Shown here one piece after another: positions 1-9,974 of a stretch of DNA of 64,000 nucleotides. Numbering within the stretch: position 1 is the first letter of the stretch; each line of letters opens with the position of its first letter. Position numbers and translations under genes: made by a program. A model generated the notes under the pieces. The model saw only the letters and a list, made by a program, of their open reading frames with translations. It made no database searches and was not told where the DNA came from. This DNA is from Ophioceras dolichostomum (Eukaryota > Ascomycota > Sordariomycetes > Magnaporthales > Ophioceraceae). The DNA lies in contig PYST01000003.1 in assembly GCA_003049485.1 (NCBI GenBank), positions 62,001 to 126,000 on the forward strand. The letters are read 5' to 3'.

Positions 1-102
1 ACCTCCACTACACGTCTCTTGGCACTGTGACTGCGTCTCCTTCCACTGAGCTCGCTCCCTCGGACTACTACTACTCGATCCTCATTCCAAATACCCCACG
101 AC

Positions 103-913
103 ATGGACGCCAGCAAGGACACTGCCAAGGACAATGACAATGACGCCGGCAAGGACATCAGTAAGTCGGGCACCGGATTCAGGGTCTTCTACCCAGAAAC
201 CTACTCGTACAACCCGCCGCCCGAAATGAAACCCGCGGACGACGCCGCCGAGAGGCCCAAGCAGAAGCAGCCAGCAAATGGCACTGGACCCGTCATGCCG
301 GACTCCCTCGCCGAGGCCCTCGCCGAAGCCCTCTCTGATCCGGCCCTCACCGCTCCCAGCCCCAGCAGTGGCCGTGACAGCGACCACACTGTCAGGGGCG
401 GCCCCGGCGGCGGCGTCGGACCCGGCAGCCGCCACGAGCCGGAGGATTCCGGTTCCTCTCCACCTCCCGCGCTGAAAAAGGACCTCTTCTACGCCAGCGG
501 CAAGCCGGACCGCGACATCGCGCCGCAGAAGGGCCCATACGACGAGAACCCGCACTGGGACGTCGATTTCCGCACCATGTTCCCCGGCGACACCCCGCCC
601 ACGGAAGGGATCTTCGCCCGTCGTCGCCGCTCGAGCATGCTGGAGCAGGCCCGGGCCATGCCGACTTTCGTCGACGAAGACGACGACGATATGGAGCCGA
701 ATATGCGTAAGTGCCAGGATATCTCTCGTTGTGATACTGCCGGCTGGCTGGCGTGATGATATATGTACGAACTAGAAAGCCCTTTCTGATCTTATCCCCA
801 TTCCATCAAAAGGGACTCACATGGAACCCCGACGCAAATCGGTCGGTGTAGCCGTCAATACTTTCCCTGCGGCGCCCGCTCCGTCCCCAGAGCGAACTTC
901 CAACTACTGGTAA
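103..913 (+). CDS. Hypothetical protein, acidic C-terminal part, two coding exons
   Basis: I do not recognise this protein. The ATG at 103 sits in a good context (ACGACATGG). Exon 1 runs 103-706 and ends at a GTAAGT donor; an AAAAG acceptor gives exon 2 from 813. The tail then reads to a TAA at 911-913, giving 234 residues. The protein is hydrophilic, with a lysine/aspartate-rich start, a proline/glycine/serine-rich middle, a short RRRRSSM stretch (a possible basophilic kinase site) and an acidic run of D/E just before the intron. No signal peptide or membrane segment is visible. The tail is odd because its stop codon overlaps a second perfect GTAAGT donor. Splicing there still produces a stop, so the end of the protein changes by only one tryptophan. 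The exact acceptor of intron 1 is my inference. Confidence 0.6.
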
Positions 914-1014
914 GTCATCGTCTCTCTTCTCCCCACGAGAGTAGATATACCAATAAGACAAGCGGCAACGCGCCAGCAAGAGAACCACAACGCTGACATG
1001 AACCCTACAAACAG
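910..1014 (+). other. Probable intron at the stop codon / 3' UTR of the first gene
   Basis: A GTAAGT donor at 910 overlaps the TAA stop. A CTGAC branch-point-like sequence lies about 18 nt before a CTACAAACAG acceptor ending at 1014. The 105 nt length fits the other introns here. Removing it joins TG (908-909) to A (1015) and makes a TGA stop. Confidence 0.5.
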
Positions 1015-1578
1015 AATGTCACTCTTCTGCTTCCACGAATTTGGATGGTCAGATTTGAGGAGGATTAGGGATATTGCAAAAATAAGGAAGTACCTAGAGT
1101 GAGGTAGGTCCTACCTAGATGAGGAAACACCGCCTAGCTCGTTTAGGTGGACAGAACTTGATACTGGACGAGCAGGACTGAGTTGCGGCGGAGAAGACCG
1201 CCCATCTCACCTCACATTCTCTTTCAGCACCCCGTTTGTCGTGGGAGAAGTAGATAGAGCCTCCTTGAAGACCAAGGGTGAGGTAGCATTTAGAGACCCT
1301 GAGCAGCAATGCCAAAACAGAGTATGTCCTACCTCGAAACCCCTTTTATTCCGTATGGCCCATCTCGGTAGGCTCATGAATCCATCGTGAGATGGTGACG
1401 ACGTATCCAAACCTGCTAGCCAATGTTGCCCTTTTTGTAACCCTTCTGTGGCAAGCCAGCTAGAGCCGAACTCACAAACTCTCAACCTCCCCTCCCCGCC
1501 CAGTGGCGATAAAGGTAGGGCAGTTCTGTGCAGTGACCACAGTTCCAACCTCACCTCACCTCACCTCAAAGCCCCCGC
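1015..1578. other. Intergenic region between convergent genes
   Basis: This holds the tail ends of the first gene and of the UCH gene. Short TACCTAG/TAGGTAGG motifs occur at 1090-1119. I see no gene. Confidence 0.5.
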
Positions 1579-2636
1579 TCACTCCAAAGACGGCGCAAGC
1601 GCCACGATATTAAACCGCATGTCCTCCCCTCCCCTCTCCAAGAACTTCCTCGGCCCCCAAAGCAGCGCCTTCTCGGACAAAACATCCTCGTCGTCGTCCA
1701 GCTTCCCCCTCCTGATGGGGCCCTTCCTGCGGCCGTCGAGCTCCCACAGCGTGCCGTCGTCCCCGGCCTTTACGAAGCACACGAAGTGCAGGTCCACGTC
1801 GTCGCGCGCGTCGGGCGCCGCCGTGTCGCCCCTGCTCGCCACGGACCGGTGCTGCTCGGCCAGGCCCTGGTTCGTCTCGAGGAGCTTGGCGCGGGCTTGG
1901 GGCGCGAGCGGGGTGGCGTCCTTGATGAGGTTGTCGAGGACGGAGTTCGGTGCTGAGGAGTTGAGAGTTTCTTCTTCGTCAGTGGCTGTTGGCCTTTTTT
2001 CCCTCCCGCTTCTTCTTATTCTTTGCTTTACTTTTACTACTCCCCTTTTTGCGCGCCCAGGGGTTCGAGGAAGGACGGAGGGAGGGAGGGAGGGCGACAA
2101 GGAAAGCGGCTGGAAGGAACTTAGCCCAGTCGGGCGGGGTCCGAGACTGCCCTGCCTGTTCGTGGGTGATGACAGCAAACACAGAACCACAAAAGCATGA
2201 GGATGAAATCATCTCCAAATTGTAGGGGGAAAAAAAACCACCCACCAATATGACCCCTAGCAGCCCCATTACAAGCAGCATGCACCAACCCCATCATCCC
2301 ACAGGCATTCCTGATCGTCTGCCGGAACCACAGCACCGGCTCCCCGTCCCCTTTTCCCTCGTACGCGTCCAGCAGCGAGTCCTCCGCGAGGCGGTGAGAC
2401 TCGTACGCGGCCGACACGGGGAACACCATCAGCAGGGCCATGGCGGGCCGGGGCACGAACGCCAGCATGTCCGGCTCGTTGATGCTGAAGACGTCGTGGC
2501 AGGCCAGGGCGGGACCCAGGCCGAGGTTGCGGAGGAGCTCGGTGAGGAGCTCCGGGTTGGCTTCTAGGGGGATGAAGGCCGGCGTCGTGGGGGAGGTGGT
2601 GGCGTCTGCTTTGTCGGTTGTTGTTGTGTCCGCCAT
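1579..2636 (-). CDS. Ubiquitin carboxyl-terminal hydrolase, UCH family (peptidase C12)
   Basis: This is a cysteine protease that removes small adducts from the C-terminus of ubiquitin, expected in cytosol and nucleus. Exon 1 is 2636-2246 and exon 2 is 1952-1579, a 293 nt intron apart, giving 254 residues, a normal size for the UCH-L3/Yuh1 class. All catalytic residues are visible: Gln106 and Cys112 in QTIRNACG, His186 in DLHFVCF and Asp203 in ELDGRRKGP. The family usually has glycine where this protein has Arg109. Joining the exons at GHI/APNSVL restores the crossover-loop region in frame, which is why I chose those splice sites. The gene is convergent with the hypothetical gene at 103-913 and in the same orientation as SUV3. 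The function is firm; the intron ends are inferred. Confidence 0.88.
2077..2094 (+). repeat. (GGGA)n purine tract
   Basis: Four to five GGGA/GGAG units lie inside the UCH intron region. It is a simple repeat. Confidence 0.6.
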
Positions 2637-3562
2637 CTTTGCTGTTGCTGCTGTAGGAGGGAGGGAACAAAGTTTGCAACCTGGGTTGAATGAAGTTGCC
2701 CGGTTCGGTTTTCTTGCTTTGTATTAGGGGCCGGTGGGTCGAGAGCGTAGTCGAATGTATACGTTCGTTGTCTTTTGCGACAACAGCTTCTCACTCGGAG
2801 TACGCCTGATCGTGAATCACTTCTCAGTCTACCCGTTGCCCCTCAGTTTTGAAGCCTGTGGTTTGAAAGCAAAGTACTTGGAGAATTGAAGCAGGAGATG
2901 GAAAGCTGATCTGAGCTTTTTAAGAATCTCAGCTGTTGGTAGCAACTTCTGTGAGCGGCGTCATTAAATAGGTACCACCTAGCTGTAGCCTGAGCTGTTG
3001 GTGAGGCTCAGGCAGATGGCTCCTCGTGTCCTTGTGAATGTGGGGTTTTCCCGCAGGCACGGATGGCGATGACCTCATCATCAACGCAGGGTCCGTTGCG
3101 ACTCGGCCGGCCCCACACAGCACCGTCACCCTTCGAAAGGGACATTGGGTAGTTGATCAAGCATGTGCCTGCACTCAGTTGCTCATCTGCAGCGTAGCAT
3201 GACAGTATTAATTTGTTATTTTTGTCCTTTATACATGTTTATACAGAAAGTGGCACAAGTTTTATCTTTGCAAAAGATAAAAGATCCAAAAACTCCCAGA
3301 TCCTGCCATGCACAAACGTGCGAGAGAGACGTGCTGCCAGTGCTTCCTCGTTCCCCGGCCACCCCGACAAACGAGACGATATAAATGTTCAGTGCACAGC
3401 GGCCAGGGTAGGTTGTTACCTACCAAGGCAGGTAGATATCTGGCAGCTATGTGATCCGGCCGCGCGCCAGGGCAAATATGTGACCACATCAACCACAATA
3501 TTTGTTCACCCTGATCTTCTGCTCTGAGCGGAGTATTCCGCATGCATGTCTTCCTTCACCCG
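2637..3562. other. Intergenic: UCH promoter and SUV3 3' side
   Basis: No coding sequence is supported. Short TAGGTACC and TAGGTTGTTACCTACC motifs occur at 2969-2982 and 3406-3437. Confidence 0.5.
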
Positions 3563-6010
3563 TTACCTGCTAGCCCCAGCTTCTGCCTGTCCAGCCGACG
3601 CGTCTGCCGGGGGGAGCATTGATGGATCGACGGAAATTCCGGGTGGCATCGTCGTTTTCGAGAATTCGTTCCCTGCCCCAGCGGCTTCATGTTGTTGACG
3701 GGCAGCAACGGCCGGCTCCCTCGCGTCCGATGCGCCTGTCGATTTCGCCCCTAGGATCTTGCGCTGCTCCTTCTCCCGTTGGAGCAGGCTCCGCACCATC
3801 TTCTCGTGCTTCGCCTTAGTGCTGGCGCGGTGGTCAATCTTTCCGAGCCGTTCACGGATCGACTCCTCGACGAGCGACTTGACGTGGAAGGCTAGTCGCT
3901 GGCTGGTGAAGACGCCACAGAAGCGGTAGCTCAGCCACAGGTATAGCGTAATGTCGGAGTGCAGCCGTTCGAGGTGCGAGAGGTGCTCGGACGGGTGCTT
4001 CCCCGAGATTTCCGGCGGGTCGGCGTCCAAAAGCTCGAGGTTTATCTCTGGCAAGTCGAGCAGGTGGCCCCCGTGCATCTCGGAGACGCACCAAGCGAGC
4101 CTCTCGATGAGCGCCTGCGACCCAACCCTGTTGATGGGCGCCGCAAGGAAAGTACAGCGGTCGGCGATGGGCATGGGATATGACTGTATCGCGTCGGCCA
4201 CTTCGATCCAGTCGTCCAAGTGGCACATGAAGAACTCATCCGACAGCGTGCACATCTCCCGGATCGTCAATATCACGTGCGTGAGAGGGGTCTCGGGCGG
4301 GAACATTGAAGCGACGCGCTCGATGACGAACGTAGGTGGGTAGATCCCTACGGATGTGATGGGTTCCGCCTCGACTTCGAAAGCGTTGGCGATCCGCTCC
4401 AGGTCTGCGTCGTGCATGGTCGTCACCAAGCCGACCGATCGTTCCTGCGGCTCCTGCGTCTGCAATGACAAAGCTGGTGACGGCGAGTCGGCGACGACAC
4501 TACTTGGGTCCTCACCCTTGCTCTTGCTCTCGGCATCAGCCTCAGGGGGCGATGATGAAGATTGCGACAAAGACTCTCGCATCTCTCGAGCGGCACTCCG
4601 GAAGCGGCCCGCCCTGCCTCCAATCTGCTTGATTTCGGGGATGGTTAGGAACCGACGCTGCAAGCCGTCGAACTTGGCGGCCTCTTCAAAGATGACCCGT
4701 TTGATCTCTAGGTTGAGGCCCATGCCGATAGCATCGCTGGCCACGATAAAATCGTAGTCGTTGTTAGGGTCGTTGAACAACGCAGCTTGTTCCGCCCTAG
4801 TCTCTGGCGGCAGCGAGCCGTACACGATGGCACAGCGCCGGCCTGTTTTCCTTTCAACCTCGCCTTTGAGCGCGTGCAGATTGACCCGGCTGAAGGCGAC
4901 AATGGCATCGCCCTTTTGGAGGTTCTTGAAATCCTCTTTTATCGACTCGCTCGAGGACCGCAGCGGGCTCAGGCGCTTATACTCGTGCACAATACACTTG
5001 TCGCCGGTGCGAGCGCAAAGGGCGCGCACGATATCGACGGTGCGCTCCTCACCACAAAGATGCACCTCCTTGGCCTGTACGCCGAGAAAGGCCTGCGTCC
5101 ACGCCCAGCCGCGGTCCGGGCTGGCCAGCATCTGGATCTCGTCTATTACCGCCACATCGACGCGTTTATTGAGCGGTGTCATCTCCACCGTGCACGATAT
5201 GAGAAAGGAGTCGGCCTTAGCCGGGATGCGCTGCTCTTCGCCTGTGACCAGCGCGCAGGTCTTGCCCTTGGCCGAGAGTCGGCTGTAGACCTCGTGGGCG
5301 AGCAACCGCAACGGCCCCGAGTAGATGCCGGACTTGGCCGACTCGAGCGCCTTGAGCGCGTTGTACGTCTTGCCCGAGTTTGTGGGACCAACGTGCAAGT
5401 GAATTGTCCTCTGCATCGCTCGAGTATCCGGGTACCACTCGAACGGGAAACGGAAGTCGACCAGCTCCTGCGTCGTGGGCGAGAAAGCGCCGCGAAACTT
5501 CTCACGGCCGGCGAAGCTGCGAAAGGCGTATTTCAGTTCGGTGATAAGGCCGGAAGTGTTGCCGCGCACGAACCCATATCGCAAGCTCCAGAACAGCGGA
5601 TTCTCTACCCTGCTAGTCCGCCCGAGCATGGCCAAGTTGAAGCATTGTTCGATAGCTTGTGTGAAGCCTTTCGTACATTCTCTCAACTCGGTTGCGCTAT
5701 CGAACCCGTACGTCCGGTGAAGCGCGCTCCTGCTATTCCAGACTCTGAAATCGTCGAGGAGTGTATTGAGATGCTTCTGAACGAGAGCACGGAAGTAGAA
5801 GTACGCGTTAGGAGCCTGGTTGCTTGGCTGGGAGGGAGTCGGATGCTCGGGTCGGGAGACATCGCCAGGGGCTCCGGCTGATGCCGCTCGAGATGCTTGA
5901 CGCTGCGCTTTGCTCCTAGCCAGCGCGGGCGAGTAGGAAAGCTGGCGCTTGGGAGGAAGCCGACCGCCGGCGGCAGCATTCCGCCGTATTATCGGAACGA
6001 TGCGCTTCAT
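3563..6010 (-). CDS. SUV3: SUV3-type mitochondrial ATP-dependent RNA helicase
   Basis: Suv3 is the helicase of the mitochondrial degradosome, which unwinds RNA for 3'-5' decay with the Dss1 exonuclease. The frame is intronless and 815 residues long from the ATG at 6010. The open frame continues upstream only to a TTG, so I take the ATG, which also leaves a basic, Arg/Ala/Ser-rich N-terminus typical of a mitochondrial targeting peptide. Helicase motifs are clear: Walker A GPTNSGKT near residue 206, DEIQ near 288, SDAIGMGLNL, and QIGGRAGR near 461. A Ser/Glu-rich low-complexity insert follows motif VI, and the C-terminal part matches the Suv3 C-terminal region. The last residues are Ala/Gly/Lys-rich. 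The gene is divergent from NYV1. Confidence 0.93.
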   Translation of the reverse strand: MKRIVPIIRRNAAAGGRLPPKRQLSYSPALARSKAQRQASRAASAGAPGDVSRPEHPTPSQPSNQAPNAYFYFRALVQKHLNTLLDDFRVWNSRSALHRTYGFDSATELRECTKGFTQAIEQCFNLAMLGRTSRVENPLFWSLRYGFVRGNTSGLITELKYAFRSFAGREKFRGAFSPTTQELVDFRFPFEWYPDTRAMQRTIHLHVGPTNSGKTYNALKALESAKSGIYSGPLRLLAHEVYSRLSAKGKTCALVTGEEQRIPAKADSFLISCTVEMTPLNKRVDVAVIDEIQMLASPDRGWAWTQAFLGVQAKEVHLCGEERTVDIVRALCARTGDKCIVHEYKRLSPLRSSSESIKEDFKNLQKGDAIVAFSRVNLHALKGEVERKTGRRCAIVYGSLPPETRAEQAALFNDPNNDYDFIVASDAIGMGLNLEIKRVIFEEAAKFDGLQRRFLTIPEIKQIGGRAGRFRSAAREMRESLSQSSSSPPEADAESKSKGEDPSSVVADSPSPALSLQTQEPQERSVGLVTTMHDADLERIANAFEVEAEPITSVGIYPPTFVIERVASMFPPETPLTHVILTIREMCTLSDEFFMCHLDDWIEVADAIQSYPMPIADRCTFLAAPINRVGSQALIERLAWCVSEMHGGHLLDLPEINLELLDADPPEISGKHPSEHLSHLERLHSDITLYLWLSYRFCGVFTSQRLAFHVKSLVEESIRERLGKIDHRASTKAKHEKMVRSLLQREKEQRKILGAKSTGASDAREPAVAARQQHEAAGAGNEFSKTTMPPGISVDPSMLPPADASAGQAEAGASR

Positions 6011-6492
6011 AATAAACGTATTCTGCCGGGCCAGGGCCCGCGGTGAATCATGCTGCTCTGATCCAGGAGCAAGGCGATGTGAGCGTCGGTTTGGACCCAA
6101 AAAAATTGCCAGGGGTGCTAAAAAATGGCATTATCCACCATTGACGTTCTATCTTATCGTTTATCAAATGATAGGCCCCACTTCTCGGGCACGCGACCAA
6201 CCAGCGGTCCCTGATAGCAATTGGTCCGTGCGGCGGCCGCCAGAGTCGTCATCATGCATTGTGCTCCCCCCAGGTCCCGGCCGTCCTGGGCTGTGTTGCG
6301 ACCGGAACAACAGAACCTCACCACTATTTGACAGCTCGCTGCGAAGTTTCATTTTTACGATTTAAATCCGCCGATTCCTGTCTACCCTATTTCGTGCGAC
6401 CTTTGTTCCTGCATATTCAACTGCGACTTTCATCTCTCAAATTGATCGTGCTGTGCTCTTGATCTCGCGAGCGCCTCCTTCACTTCTCCAAG
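6011..6492. promoter_or_regulatory. Divergent promoter region SUV3 / NYV1
   Basis: There are 482 nt between the two start codons, so both promoters must lie here or in transcribed leader. An inverted CCAAT box (ATTGG at 6220-6224) is visible. No clear TATA element was identified. Confidence 0.45.
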
Positions 6493-7304
6493 ATGGCTTC
6501 GTCATCGACGCCGGCCACCCCGCTACTCTAGTAAGGCAGCAGCAAGAAAGCACTAAGCGAAACTGTTGACGGCCTCAGGGGGGGAAAATGCGCGAGAGCT
6601 AACCAATACTCCTCTTTCATCACACTCTTTACAGCGCATGTGTGGCGCATAACAGCACGATCCTGGCCGAGTGCACGACGTCGGCCTCATCGCAGACCTC
6701 GTCGCTGGCGTCGCTGGTACTGCCCAAGATCGGCCATGCCTCCCCCCAGAAACTCACGTACACCCACGGCTCGCACCACATCCACTACGTCGCCGAGGCC
6801 CCCTCCGACTACCCCGCCTCGTCCCGCAGCGCCGGCGGCCTGACCTTCCTCGTGATCGCCGAGTCGTCCGTGGGCCGCAGCGTCCCCTTCGGCTTCCTGT
6901 TCGAGATCCGGCGGCGCTTCCTCGAGGAGTTCAAGCCCGAATCGACCGACTTCGCCGACCTGCCCAACTATGGCGCCGCGTCGTTCAACGCCGACCTGCG
7001 CCAGCTCATGGTCGAGATGGGGACGTCCGGCCAGGGCGACGCCGTGCAGAACGTCCAGCGCGAGATCGACGACGTCCGGGGCATCATGACCCGGAATATC
7101 GAGGGCCTGCTCGAGCGCGGCGAGCGCATCGACCTGCTCGTCGACAAGACGGATCGCCTGGGCGGATCGGCCCGCGAGTTCCGCGTGCGCAGCCGCGGGC
7201 TCAAGCGGCAGATGTGGTGGAAGAATGTTAAGCTGATGGCGCTGCTCGGCCTGGTGCTGGTGCTGATCCTGGTTACGATCATCATCGCCGTCAAGAGCTC
7301 TTAA
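6493..7304 (+). CDS. NYV1: Longin-domain R-SNARE, NYV1/VAMP7 type
   Basis: This is a synaptobrevin-like v-SNARE expected on vacuolar/endosomal membranes. Exon 1 is 6493-6530 (GTAAGG donor) and exon 2 is 6635-7304 (TTTACAG acceptor), giving 235 residues. Splicing joins LLY to ACVAHNSTILAE, the expected first strand of a longin domain. The longin fold spans about residues 12-135. The SNARE motif covers about 145-205 with the central zero-layer arginine in LLERGERIDLLV. One C-terminal transmembrane helix (about 213-232) is followed by a very short luminal end, so it is a tail-anchored protein. An internal ATG at 6642 would delete the first longin strand. VAMP7 and Nyv1 cannot be separated from sequence alone, and the symbol follows yeast use. 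Confidence 0.88.
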
Positions 7305-7966
7305 TCCCCGCGGATGATTCAATGGCTCCGTATTTCTCTTCCCTAGTACTTGTGCAACGCATTTTTCGCGGTACGCCGCTGCTCTTCTCGGAGACCCGAA
7401 GTCTCTTTTCGCCCTTCCTTTTCACTCCCGGAGAGCTCGTGGGCCACAGGACATGAACCTGGACCTGACAGCCTCTCCATTGTATTACTGCGAGGCTCTT
7501 GCTTGTCCTTTGGTTCCTTCATTACCCCCCTCCATTTTATCCTATTCTATCACTTGGGTCCCGGTTTTGGTTCGTTTCAAGCGTCTGGTCTGCCGACGCC
7601 ACGGCAAGTTTTGATTTCTTTCCTTTGTTAGGGCTCTAGGGACCAGGTGGGAAACAGGTATTCTCTAAAAACAAGCCCGCTCAAGAAAGTCCGGTGCAAC
7701 CAAATAGCACAAAAGAGCATGAGGGGTCTTGTACAATACATTAAGTGATTCAGGAATGTTGCAGTCTTGCGAGAGCGAACCTGCGTTTTAACAATGTGAA
7801 TCTCCGGGCCATCCTCTCTCTGCTTCGATACAGCAACACTCCCTCTTCCCTTGCCCAACCCCTCCCTGTGTCTATGCCAACGACAAATAACGTCCAGCGC
7901 CGAGCTCCTGTCGCAGTCTGGGTACTGACTGCGTTCGTGTTGTATTTCGCCTGGCCATCTGCCGTC

Positions 7967-8560
7967 TTAGTCCACTACCATCGCGCGCAGACAGGTTATT
8001 TTCCGCACAAGCCGAGTGGAAGGATGACGAAGAGAGTTTACCGACCGCATACTCGTACCAGTTAAGCTATCAATGTGGATAAGAGGCCGCGCTTTCTCGA
8101 GATGGTCTGGGTCGGAATCGTCTAGTTTAGACACGACTTGGAGGATCATCTCGGAGGACGTGTCCCCGGGAGGGTTCCGCATGGTGACATGAAGCTCGTT
8201 GTAGTGTCTTTTGGATTGGACACTATGTCGAACGTGTAGTAGTCGTCGTGAATGCAAGAAAAGCGATCTTCTCTGTCGGTTGCGGTCTTCGTGACGGAGC
8301 TGATAAAGGGGCGGCGGCTTAGAACGTTGACCTTTGTAGACCCGTCATCGAGCTTGGCCTACTGCTAGTAAAGGTGGATGGGGTCGATGAGACGCGCGAC
8401 TCCGGTTGGGGGGCAATGGCGAACAGTTCGTCTTTGGCATAGTCGTACCAGTTGAGCTTTCCTTGGTCGACGAACATGATTCCGGCGTCTTTGGTAGCGA
8501 TACCGAGATGGGATGAGGAACACGGAGCCGTCCATTCTAGTGAGGGGACCAAGCAGCCTG
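7967..8560 (-). pseudogene. Decayed gene remnant with a duplicated LNWY(E/D)YA motif
   Basis: Two 22-nt segments, 8047-8068 and 8437-8458, match at 20 of 22 positions. On the minus strand both can encode LNWY-E/D-YA, 390 nt (130 codons) apart. The second copy (reading order first) lies in an open stretch containing GIMFVDQGKLNWYDYAKDELF. The other copy is preceded directly by in-frame TGA TAG, and the surrounding open frame (7967-8257) is in a different phase. Repeated motifs at wide spacing suggest a repeat protein such as a beta-propeller, now broken by stops and frameshifts. I cannot name the family. Confidence 0.35.
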
Positions 8561-8814
8561 ATAAACGCAGTGGATGAGGAAGGGCGGCGTTGAGTCAGTC
8601 GGCGGCGGCTGGAGCACCAAGCCCATTGTGTTCTCTCGACTGTGTCGAGGATGCCGAGCGGCTGCCAGGCCCGCCAACTTGAGCTGGGTCCGGACGGAAG
8701 CAGCTGTGGCAGACCCCTATCCGCCCTCCCCCTCGCAAATGGGACAACAGCAGAGAGAGAAACGGTCAACCGAAGCAAAACCTCAATTTGGAGGAGGTGG
8801 CAGGATAGGAGGGA

Positions 8815-9087
8815 CCTCGTTCGGCTTTTGGCACTGCTCCCCTCCCCTCCAAAACGGCGACGATATATCCGGCAATTCGGACATCGACAACAATAACTCT
8901 CTCAGTGCTCATAATATCAACTAGGAACCTCGGACAATTTTAAGAGGGACGCCAAAAAGAGGCTTCGCTTTTAAAACTGCCCAAAGCTCTCGGGTTGATA
9001 TTATGAGCACTAAAAGAGTTATTGTCGTCGATATCCGAATTGTCGGATACTATCGTCGCCGTTTTGGAGGGAAGGAGCCGAACGAGG
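8815..9087. repeat. Large imperfect inverted repeat
   Basis: The left arm (8815-8920) and right arm (8995-9087) are reverse complements over about 93 aligned positions, including GCTCATAATATCAA / TTGATATTATGAGC and CCAAAACGGCGACGAT / ATCGTCGCCGTTTTGG. The left arm has a ~13 nt insertion near 8826-8840. The loop is ~74 nt and contains a smaller AATTTTAAG / CTTTTAAAA pairing. Confidence 0.85.
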
Positions 9088-9974
9088 CTCTTCCTATGTT
9101 AGACAGGTGCGTCGTTGATTGGGACGGAGAGTTGTTGGCTTGGGAAAGATGGTACCATTCGTCCGCCCTGATCCTGCGTCGTCGCGGATATGGTCTCTCT
9201 CTGCTTCGAGGCCCCGTCGTTAAATCGCTAGCCTTCGGCAGCAGCTTGGTTGTTACAGCAGAGTATGACTCATTAGGCGGTCGCCTTTGTCGGGCAGAGA
9301 ACACCCAGGTGTCTCGGGGGAAAAGAGGCCGACGCCTTCTCATATAACCCCGGCCTGTCACATGAGACGACGCATTCCCCCCATCGTTCAGCCTCTCATC
9401 GACACTCATAACTTAGGACTTGGCGTGTGAGCTTGTCTCTGGCTGTCTTGGTAGACATAGCCTTCGGCTATCGGGCTTTGCTGACGTATTGTCCATAACC
9501 CACCGCCAGCGAGTGGTCGTCGGAATTTTGATGTGAAGAATACTGGATGGCAGCTTGAGGGATCGTACGCCGGTCGTGATAAGGGAGTGTTTGGATATAA
9601 GTGAGGGGCGGTTATCGGTGATGATGTTGTTGCTGGCCTAAGAGGATTGACCGACATGGCGAGAGCTGGTGGCCTCTGAGTTTCGAGCGTTTCTTAATCT
9701 GGCCGGCACTCTCTCTAATGAACTCGACTGCAAGACCTAGCATTCGAAGAAAGACAACGACTTGCAATTGTGCTGGGGCTCGCTCAGATTTAAACCGTCG
9801 TCATTGGCGGCGGGTGGGGCAGACAGATGCGATGGGAGCTGCGCCGAGGCACGGGGGCATCACATGCGGGGTCACGTGCACACGACCGTTGTTAGGGGTG
9901 AGGGTAATGATGGAGGCCTTACAGTGTATAAATCTTGTTAGAAGAGTGACGAGCACTACTTGGGGCAGGCAGGA

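Larger units (their letters stand above)
7305..9974. other. Gene-poor, degenerate interval
   Basis: The first ~300 nt are probably the NYV1 3' UTR. Beyond that there are only short broken frames, a large inverted repeat and a probable pseudogene (listed separately). No intact gene is supported here. Confidence 0.5.

Noticed and set aside
6011..6100. Thirty extra N-terminal residues on SUV3
   Set aside because: They begin at TTG; the ATG at 6010 gives a typical mitochondrial presequence.
7305..9974. Intact transposon around the inverted repeat
   Set aside because: No transposase, integrase or reverse-transcriptase motif is visible and no target-site duplication was found.
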